Source: Burkholderiales bacterium
Lineage (GTDB): Bacteria; Pseudomonadota; Gammaproteobacteria; Burkholderiales; Burkholderiaceae_C
NCBI GenBank assembly: GCA_028872015.1
Contig: JAGWLO010000033.1
Coordinates: forward strand, 1-38,738
Length of the DNA: 38,738 bases
Direction of reading: 5' to 3'
Below are positions 29,544 through 36,075 of this stretch, in pieces. Positions within the stretch are counted from its first letter, which is position 1; each line of letters begins with the position of its first letter. The notes under the pieces were generated by a model. The model had not been told where the DNA came from and did no database searches. It worked only from the letters and a program-made list of their open reading frames with translations. The position numbers and the translations under genes were made by a program.

Positions 29544-31034
29544 ATGGCCGAGACCCAAGCCGCCACCGCCCTGGCGGGTGTCACGATGGAAGGCAGCGAT
29601 CTGGCATCGCTGTTGCAAAAAGAGTTCAAGCCCAAATCCGACGACGCCAAGAACGCGGTCGAGCAGGCGGTGCAGACGCTGGCCCAGCAGGCCCTGGCGC
29701 AGACCCAGCTGATCGGCAGCGATGTCGTCGCCTCGATCGAGGCCATGATCGCCGCCATCGACAAGAAGCTGTCCGATCAGGTCAACCTGATCATGCACCA
29801 CGAAGACTTCCAGAAGCTCGAAGGGGCCTGGCGCGGCCTGCACTACATGGTCAACAACACCGAGACCGACGAGCAGCTGAAGATCCGGGTGATGAACGTC
29901 TCCAAGGCCGAGCTCGGCAAGACGCTCAAGCGCTACAAGGGGACGGCCTGGGACCAGAGCCCGATCTTCAAGAAGGTGTACTCGGAGGAGTTCAGCCAGT
30001 TCGGCGGCGAGCCCTTCGGCGCCATCGTCGGCGACTACCACTTCGACCAGAGCGCGCCCGACGTCGAGCTGCTGGCCGAAATGGCCAAGATTGCGGCCGC
30101 TGCGCACTGCCCCTTCCTCACGGGCGCCTCGCCCACGCTGATGCAGATGGATTCGTGGCAGGAGCTGGCCAATCCGCGGGACCTGACCAAGATCTTCACC
30201 ACGCCCGAGTACGCGGCCTGGCGCTCTTTGCGCGAATCGGAAGACTCGAAGTACATCGGCCTGGCGATGCCGCGCTTCCTGGCGCGGCTGCCTTATGGGG
30301 CCAAGACGAACCCGGTGGAAGCCTTCAACTTCGAGGAAGACACCGGCTCGGCCGACCACGGGAAGTACACCTGGGCGAACGCCGCCTACGCGATGGCGAC
30401 CAACATCAACCGCTCGTTCAAGGAATACGGCTGGTGCTCGCGCATCCGCGGCATCGAGTCGGGCGGGGCAGTGGCCAACCTGCCCACCCACACCTTCCCC
30501 ACCGATGACGGCGGCGTGGACATGAAGTGCCCGACCGAGATCGCCATCGAGGACCGGCGCGAGGCCGAACTGGCCAAGAACGGCTTCATGCCCCTGGTGC
30601 ACCGCAAGAACAGCGACTTCGCGGCCTTCATCGGCGCGCAGTCGCTGCACAAGCCGGCCGAATACGACGACCCCGACGCCACCGCCAACGCCAACCTGGC
30701 GGCGCGGCTGCCGTACCTGTTCGCCACCTGCCGCTTTGCCCACTTCCTGAAGTGCATCGTGCGCGACAAGATCGGCTCGTTCAAGGAGCGCGACGAGGTC
30801 GAGCGCTGGCTCGGCAACTGGGTCTCGCAATACGTGGACGGCGACCCCATCAACTCGTCCGAGGGCACGAAGGCGCGCAAGCCGCTGGCTGCCGCCGAAG
30901 TGGTGGTCGAGGAAGACCCGGCCAACCCCGGCTACTACAGCTCGAAGTTCTTCCTGCGGCCGCACTACCAGCTCGAGGGCCTGACCGTGTCGCTGCGGTT
31001 GGTCTCCAAGCTGCCGTCGGCCAAGGGAGCCTGA
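29544..31034 (+). CDS. tssC: Type VI secretion sheath protein TssC
   Basis: TssC (VipB) is the large sheath subunit. The 496-residue protein contains the family landmarks LEGAWRGLHYMVNNTETDEQLKIRV (opening of the core), SPIFKKVYSEEFSQFGGEPFG, RFLARLPYG, WANAAYAMATNINRSF, and the C-terminal FFLRPHYQLEGLTVSLRLVSKLP (each match split by short variable runs). ATG 29544 was chosen over ATG 29538 because AAGGA (29533-29537) is correctly spaced for it. A 135-base gap with hairpins separates it from hcp. Confidence 0.96.
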   Translation: MAETQAATALAGVTMEGSDLASLLQKEFKPKSDDAKNAVEQAVQTLAQQALAQTQLIGSDVVASIEAMIAAIDKKLSDQVNLIMHHEDFQKLEGAWRGLHYMVNNTETDEQLKIRVMNVSKAELGKTLKRYKGTAWDQSPIFKKVYSEEFSQFGGEPFGAIVGDYHFDQSAPDVELLAEMAKIAAAAHCPFLTGASPTLMQMDSWQELANPRDLTKIFTTPEYAAWRSLRESEDSKYIGLAMPRFLARLPYGAKTNPVEAFNFEEDTGSADHGKYTWANAAYAMATNINRSFKEYGWCSRIRGIESGGAVANLPTHTFPTDDGGVDMKCPTEIAIEDRREAELAKNGFMPLVHRKNSDFAAFIGAQSLHKPAEYDDPDATANANLAARLPYLFATCRFAHFLKCIVRDKIGSFKERDEVERWLGNWVSQYVDGDPINSSEGTKARKPLAAAEVVVEEDPANPGYYSSKFFLRPHYQLEGLTVSLRLVSKLPSAKGA

Positions 31035-31100
31035 GGCGCGTCGGCGACAGCGTGACCGAGAGAGAGCTTTGCATCCCCTCCAGTCGGCTGCACGGCTGGG

Positions 31101-31123
31101 GCGCCTGAAGGAACGGGCGCTTT
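31101..31123 (+). terminator. Hairpin with short T-run between tssC and hcp
   Basis: GCGCC (31101-31105) pairs with GGCGC (31116-31120) and is followed by TTTCT; G-T pairs could lengthen the stem. A second small stem (31136-31140 with 31147-31151) lies just before the hcp ribosome binding site. They may slow transcription or protect the hcp end after RNA cleavage. The stems are short. Confidence 0.3.
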
Positions 31124-31169
31124 CTGCAGTATCCAGGGCCTGATCGGGCCCGCACATCAGGAGTCAGCT

Positions 31170-31661
31170 ATGGCCGTGGACATGTTCATCAACATGGGCG
31201 ACAAGATCAAGGGCGAGACCCAGGACGCCGCCCAGAAGAAGACCAACGACATCGACGTTCTCGCCTGGAGCTGGGGCATGTCGCAGTCGGGCACCACCCA
31301 CATGGGCAAGGGCGGCGGCGCCGGCGTGGTGAACGTTCAAGACCTGTCGATCACCAAGTACGTCGACACCGCCAGCTCGGCCATCATGGTGGCGCTGGCC
31401 AAGGGCTCGCACACGCCGAAGATGAAGCTGCTGGTGCGCAAGGCCGGTGAAGGCCAGCAGCAGTACATCACGATCGAGATGGACGAGGTGATGATCACCT
31501 CGGTCAGCACGGGCGGCTCGGGTGGCGAGGACCGGCTCACCGAGAACGTCACGCTCAACTTCGCGAAGGTGAAGTTCGACTACTACGTGCAGGACGACAA
31601 GGGCGCCACCAAGTCGGCCGGCACCTTCCACTGGGACATCGCGGGCAAGGCGCCGATCTGA
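31170..31661 (+). CDS. hcp: Type VI secretion tube protein Hcp
   Basis: Hcp hexamers stack into the inner tube and carry small effectors. The 163-residue protein has the Hcp start AVDMFINMGDKIKGET, the DVLAWSWGMSQSGTTHMG segment, ITKYVDTASSAIM, and the C-terminal VKFDYYVQDDKG. CAGGAG (31158-31163) is a good ribosome binding site. It is flanked by gaps of 135 and 130 bases, unlike the tight spacing between tssE, tssF, tssG and tssH, and both gaps hold hairpins; this suggests separate control of this abundant protein. Confidence 0.97.
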   Translation: MAVDMFINMGDKIKGETQDAAQKKTNDIDVLAWSWGMSQSGTTHMGKGGGAGVVNVQDLSITKYVDTASSAIMVALAKGSHTPKMKLLVRKAGEGQQQYITIEMDEVMITSVSTGGSGGEDRLTENVTLNFAKVKFDYYVQDDKGATKSAGTFHWDIAGKAPI

Positions 31662-31724
31662 CCGCGGGTCGCCCGGCGCCGCCGCAACGCCGGCGTGGCA
31701 GGGGTGGCAGTGCGGACGGCGATG

Positions 31725-31755
31725 CGGGCGGCCGGGCCGCCGCACCGCCCGTTTC
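31725..31755 (+). terminator. Terminator-like hairpin after hcp
   Basis: CGGGCGG (31725-31731) pairs with CCGCCCG (31745-31751), followed by TTTC. An alternative inner stem uses GGCGGCC and GGCCGCC. It lies about 64 bases after the hcp stop and 40 bases before tagJ, and could partly end transcription so that hcp mRNA exceeds that of downstream baseplate genes. Confidence 0.4.
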
Positions 31756-31791
31756 ATCCATCGGCGCGCAGGCGCCCGGGGCAAATTCAAG

Positions 31792-32601
31792 ATGGCGGAT
31801 TCCAGCGCGGCCCTGCAGGCCCTGAAGGACGGCGACGTCCAGCGTGCCCTGAAGCTGCTCACCGAGCAGGTTCGGGCGCATCCGCAAGATGCCAAGTTGC
31901 GCGTCTTCATGTTCCAGCTGCTGTGCGTGCTGGGGCAATGGGACCGGGCGCTGAACCAGCTCAAGGTCTCGCTCGAGCTGGATGCAGGCACGCTGCCGAT
32001 GGTGCAGACCTACCGCGAGGCCATTGCCTGCGAGACGCTGCGCCTGCAGGTTTTCGCCGGCAAGAAGGTGCCGATGCTCTTCGGCGAGCCCGAGACCTGG
32101 GTCGCACTGCTGATCGAGGCCCTGCTGCGCGAAGGCCGCGGCGATGCCGAGGCCGCGCGCCAGTTGCGTGAGCAGGGGCTGGAGCAGGCGCCGGCCACCG
32201 CCGGCCGGATCGACGGCGAGGCCTTCGCCTGGATCGCCGACGCCGACACCCGCCTGGGCCCCGTGATCGAGGCCGTGATCAACGGCCGCTACTACTGGTT
32301 GCCCTGGAGCCGCCTGTCGCAGGTCGACATCGACCCGCCGCAGGACCTGCGCGACGCGGTCTGGATGCCGGCGCACTTCCAGTTCACCAACGGCGGCGAG
32401 GTCGTCGGGCTGATCCCCACCCGCTATCCCGACACCGTCCTGGCTGCCGGCGACGCGCTGGCGCTGGCGCGCCGCACCGACTGGCACGAGGCCGCGCCCG
32501 GCATCTACACGGGGCTCGGCCAGCGCCTGTACACCACCGACGTCGCCGACCACGCGCTGATGGACATCCGCTCGGTCGTGCTCGCCGCGCCCGAGGCCTG
32601 A
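31792..32601 (+). CDS. tagJ: T6SS accessory protein TagJ (ImpE family)
   Basis: A 269-residue ImpE-family protein. In P. aeruginosa H1, TagJ binds the sheath and ClpV and is dispensable for secretion. The N-terminal half is TPR-like (residues about 5-70: ALKDGDVQRALKLLTEQVR and LGQWDRALNQLKVSLELD). The C-terminal half is the ImpE domain, with FAWIADADTRLGPVIEAVINGRYYWLPW (in part), and GLGQRLYTTD near the end. It marks the cluster as one of the TagJ-containing T6SS types. tssE follows after 34 bases. Confidence 0.9.
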   Translation: MADSSAALQALKDGDVQRALKLLTEQVRAHPQDAKLRVFMFQLLCVLGQWDRALNQLKVSLELDAGTLPMVQTYREAIACETLRLQVFAGKKVPMLFGEPETWVALLIEALLREGRGDAEAARQLREQGLEQAPATAGRIDGEAFAWIADADTRLGPVIEAVINGRYYWLPWSRLSQVDIDPPQDLRDAVWMPAHFQFTNGGEVVGLIPTRYPDTVLAAGDALALARRTDWHEAAPGIYTGLGQRLYTTDVADHALMDIRSVVLAAPEA

Positions 32602-32635
32602 GCGGCCCGTCGCCCCTCACCCACCCGCCGCCGTC

Positions 32636-33142
32636 ATGGCCACCTTGCGATCGCAGGACCGCCTGCAGCCGGCCTTGCTGGACCGGCTGACCGACGACGA
32701 CCCGGGCTCGCAGGTCGAGCCGATGGAGGCGCGCGCGATCCACCGCCATCGGCTGCGCGAGATGGTGCTGCGCGACCTGAGCTGGATCTTCAACTGCAGC
32801 GCACCCGGCGCAGCCTTCGACTGGGCCGGCCTGCGGCACGCGCGCAACTCGGTGCTCAATTACGGCATGGAGCCGCTGTCGGGCACCTCGGCGTCCAGCG
32901 TGGAGCCGCGCCTGCTGCAGCAGCGCGTCAAGCAGGTGATCCTCGACTTCGAGCCTCGCATCCTGCCCCAGTCGCTGTCGGTGGAGGTGATCGTCTCCGA
33001 CGACCAGCTCGATCACCACAACCAGATCGGCTTTCGCATCGCCGGCCAGCTGTGGGCCCAGCCGGTGCCGCTGGAGCTGCTGCTGCACACCGACATCGAC
33101 CTCGAGACCGGCCGGGTGTCGATCCAAGAACTCGATCGCTAG
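32636..33142 (+). CDS. tssE: Type VI secretion baseplate protein TssE
   Basis: TssE is the gp25-like baseplate subunit that starts sheath assembly. The 168-residue protein has LQPALLDRLTDD near the start, LRDLSWIFNCSAPG, the conserved SVLNYGMEPLSG, and the gp25-like core VKQVILDFEPRILPQSLSVE. Size and patterns fit the family. It ends six bases before tssF. Confidence 0.93.
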   Translation: MATLRSQDRLQPALLDRLTDDDPGSQVEPMEARAIHRHRLREMVLRDLSWIFNCSAPGAAFDWAGLRHARNSVLNYGMEPLSGTSASSVEPRLLQQRVKQVILDFEPRILPQSLSVEVIVSDDQLDHHNQIGFRIAGQLWAQPVPLELLLHTDIDLETGRVSIQELDR

Positions 33143-33148
33143 GCCGGC

Positions 33149-35023
33149 ATGGATCCGCGCCTGCTTCGCTACTACAACGAAGAGCTGCGCCATCTGCGCG
33201 AGATGGGCGCCGAGTTCGCGCAGCAGTTTCCCAAGATCGCCTCGCGCCTGAGCCTCGAGGGGCTGGAGGTCACCGACCCCTACGTCGAGCGGCTGCTCGA
33301 GGGCTTTGCGTTCCTCGCCGGCCGCATCCAGCTCAAGATCGATGCCGAGTTCCCGCGCTTCACGCACCGGCTGCTGGGCATGCTGTACCCGCAGTTCCTG
33401 GCGCCCACGCCGTCGATGCTGATCGCCCGGGTCGAGCCCGAGCTGGGCGAGGCGGCGCTGGCTGGCGGCATCACGCTGCCGCGCGGCAGCATCATGAACA
33501 GCCAGGTCGGCAAGGCCGGCGCGACGGCCTGCGAATTCCGCACCGCGCATGCGCTGACCATGTGGCCGCTGGAGCTGACCGAGGCCGAGTACTTCACGCA
33601 CGCGGCCGACCTGCCGGTGGCCGCGCTGCCGCAGTGGCGCAAGTACCGGGGCGGCCTGCGCCTGCGCCTGCGCACGACCGCGGGGCTCGATTTCTCGCAG
33701 CTCGCGCTCGAAGACCTGCGCCTGCACTGCACCGGCATCGACGACGTGGCCTACCGCCTGCACGAGCGCATCTGCGGCCATGCGCTGGGCGTGCTGCTGC
33801 TGCCGGTGCGCCGATCGGCGGGCTGGCACGAAGCGCTGGACGGCGACTGCATCGAGCCCGCCGGCTTCGACGACGACCAGGCGCTGCTGCCGCCGACGCT
33901 GCACGGCTTCGAGGGCTACCGTCTGCTGCAGGAGTACTTCGCGCTGCCGCAGCGCTTCCTGTTCTTCGACCTCGTCGGCCTCGGCCCGGTGCTGCGCCGC
34001 CGCGGCGGGCAGGAGGTCGACATCGTCATCCTGTTCGACCGCCCCGATGACGCATTGCTGCAGGCCGTCAGCGGCGACAACCTGGCGTTGCATTGCGTGC
34101 CGGCGATCAACCTGCTCGAACGCCGCTGCGACCGCATCCACGTCAGCGGCGACAGCAGCGATTTCCACGTCGTGCCCGACCGCACCCGGCCGATGGACTT
34201 CGAGGTGCATTCGCTGATCGAGGTGCTGGGCTACGGCGAGGGCGTCAACAGCGAATGGCGCTTCCTGCCGTTCTACAACGCCTTCCACACCGAAGACCGC
34301 TCCCACGCCGCCTACTACTCGGCGCAGCGCGAACCGCGCCTGATGTCGCAGCAACAGCAGCGCGACGGGCCGCGCACGGCCTACATCGGCAGCGAGGTCT
34401 ACCTCTCGCTGGTCGACGCCGCCGAGGCGCCGTTCTCCTCGCGCCTGCGCCAGGTGGCGGTGCGCGCGCTGTGCACCAACCGCGACCTGCCGCTGCTGAT
34501 GCCGGTGGGCCAGGCCAAGGGCGACCTCACCCTGGCGCAGACCGCGCCGGTCAAGCGCATCGCGGTCATCAAGGGCCCGTCGCGCCCGGCCTCGCCGCTG
34601 CGCGAGGCCAACCTGGCCTGGAAGCTGATCAACCAGCTCTCGCTCAACCACCTCTCGCTCACCGACAGCGACGCCGAGCAGGGCGCCGCCGCGCTGCGCG
34701 AGATCGTGCGCCTGTACGCACCGGCCGGCGACGCCAGCGCGCAGCGCCAGGTCGACGGCCTGCGCTCGGTGCAGCTGCAGCCGGTGGTGCGGCGGCTGCC
34801 GATGGCCGGGCCCATCACCTTCGGCCGCGGCGTGGAGGTGCGGCTCGAGGTCGACGACCTCTCCTTCGAAGGCGCCAGCGCCTTCCTGCTGGGCTGCGTG
34901 CTCGAGCGCTTCGTGGCGCGCCATGTCTCGATCAACGGCTTCACGCAGACGCGCGTGCATTCGCATGCGCGCGGCGACATCCTGGTGGGCAGACCGCGAT
35001 GCGGCGTGCGCCCGATCCTGTGA
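33149..35023 (+). CDS. tssF: Type VI secretion baseplate protein TssF
   Basis: TssF is the largest baseplate wedge protein and forms a complex with TssG, TssE and TssK. The 624-residue protein starts with the conserved DPRLLRYYNEELRHLREMGA, followed by FAQQFPKIASRL and DPYVERLLEGFAFL. Its C-terminal region contains RGVEVRLEVDD and GCVLERFVARHVSING. Length is normal. Its end overlaps the start of tssG, as is usual for this pair. Confidence 0.95.
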   Translation: MDPRLLRYYNEELRHLREMGAEFAQQFPKIASRLSLEGLEVTDPYVERLLEGFAFLAGRIQLKIDAEFPRFTHRLLGMLYPQFLAPTPSMLIARVEPELGEAALAGGITLPRGSIMNSQVGKAGATACEFRTAHALTMWPLELTEAEYFTHAADLPVAALPQWRKYRGGLRLRLRTTAGLDFSQLALEDLRLHCTGIDDVAYRLHERICGHALGVLLLPVRRSAGWHEALDGDCIEPAGFDDDQALLPPTLHGFEGYRLLQEYFALPQRFLFFDLVGLGPVLRRRGGQEVDIVILFDRPDDALLQAVSGDNLALHCVPAINLLERRCDRIHVSGDSSDFHVVPDRTRPMDFEVHSLIEVLGYGEGVNSEWRFLPFYNAFHTEDRSHAAYYSAQREPRLMSQQQQRDGPRTAYIGSEVYLSLVDAAEAPFSSRLRQVAVRALCTNRDLPLLMPVGQAKGDLTLAQTAPVKRIAVIKGPSRPASPLREANLAWKLINQLSLNHLSLTDSDAEQGAAALREIVRLYAPAGDASAQRQVDGLRSVQLQPVVRRLPMAGPITFGRGVEVRLEVDDLSFEGASAFLLGCVLERFVARHVSINGFTQTRVHSHARGDILVGRPRCGVRPIL

Positions 35024-36063
35024 GCAGTGCGACGCCGGCGCCGGCTCGGGGTCCCGACCCGCTGCTGGCGATCGCCGCCGAGCCGCACCGCTTCGACTTC
35101 TTCCATGCCCTGCGGCTGATCGAGGCCTACCATGCCGACAAGCCGCGCCTGGGCACGGCCCGGCGCCCGCAGGACGAGCCGGTGCGCCTGGGCCAGTCCG
35201 ACGGCCTCGATTTCGCGCCCGCGGCCCTGTCGCGCGCCAGCCTGAGCGACCGCAGCGGACGGCCCCGCGTGGAGGTGCGCTTCTTCGGCCTGTTCGGCCC
35301 CAACGGGCCGCTGCCTCTGCACCTGACGGCCTACGCGCGCGAGCGCCGCCTGCACAAGGGCGACGAAACCTTCGGCCGCTTCGCCGATCTGTTCCACCAC
35401 CGGCTGCTGCTGCTGTTCTACCGCGCCTGGGCGCAGGCCAGCCCCACCGTGAGCCTGGATCGTCCGCACGAGGACCGCTTCGCCGACTACGTGGGCTCGC
35501 TGGCCGGCGTGGGCGGGCGCGAATGGCGCGGCCGCGACGCCGCACCCGACCATGCCCGGCTGGCCTTCGCCGGCGTGCTGTCGCGCCAGGTCCGCAATGC
35601 CGACGGACTGGCGCACCTGCTGTCCAGCTTCCTGGGCCTGCGCGCCCGCGTCGAGCAGTTCGTCGGCCGCTGGATGCCGCTGCCCGTGGCCGAGCGCACC
35701 CGCATCGGCCGGCCCGGTGCGATGCGGCGCGGGTCGACCGCGCAGCTGGGCGCCAGCGCCGTGCTGGGCGGCGCGGTGTTCGACCGCCAGCACCATTTCC
35801 GCATCCACCTGGGCCCGCTCGGGCTTGCGGCATTCGAATCGCTGCTGCCCGTGGGGCACGCCCTGCCGGCGCTGAAGGCGCTGGTGCGGCAGCACGCCGG
35901 CCTCGAGTTCGGCTGGGACCTGCGCCTCGAGCTCGATCGCACCCAGGTGCCGCCCACGCGGCCCGGCCGCCAGGGCCGGCTCGGCTGGACCACCTGGATC
36001 GGCCGGCCGCCCGCCCATCGCGCGGTGGCGCTGACGCTGGTTCCGAATCCCCTGCACCCCTAG
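34999..36063 (+). CDS. tssG: Type VI secretion baseplate protein TssG
   Basis: TssG joins two TssF copies in the baseplate wedge. The 354-residue protein has EPHRFDFFHALRLIEAYH near the start, FFGLFGPNGPLPLHLTAYA, FHHRLLLLFYRAWAQ, and FVGRWMPLP, all typical. I chose ATG 34999, overlapping tssF by 25 bases, because its product starts MRRA as in many relatives; GTG 35020, whose GTGA overlaps the tssF stop, is an equally plausible shorter start. tssH begins 13 bases after its stop. Confidence 0.93.
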   Translation: MRRAPDPVSSATPAPARGPDPLLAIAAEPHRFDFFHALRLIEAYHADKPRLGTARRPQDEPVRLGQSDGLDFAPAALSRASLSDRSGRPRVEVRFFGLFGPNGPLPLHLTAYARERRLHKGDETFGRFADLFHHRLLLLFYRAWAQASPTVSLDRPHEDRFADYVGSLAGVGGREWRGRDAAPDHARLAFAGVLSRQVRNADGLAHLLSSFLGLRARVEQFVGRWMPLPVAERTRIGRPGAMRRGSTAQLGASAVLGGAVFDRQHHFRIHLGPLGLAAFESLLPVGHALPALKALVRQHAGLEFGWDLRLELDRTQVPPTRPGRQGRLGWTTWIGRPPAHRAVALTLVPNPLHP

Positions 36064-36075
36064 AAGGAAAGCACC

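Noticed and set aside
32384..35833. 1149-codon open frame on the minus strand
   Set aside because: Antisense to tagJ, tssE, tssF and tssG; base-composition artefact.
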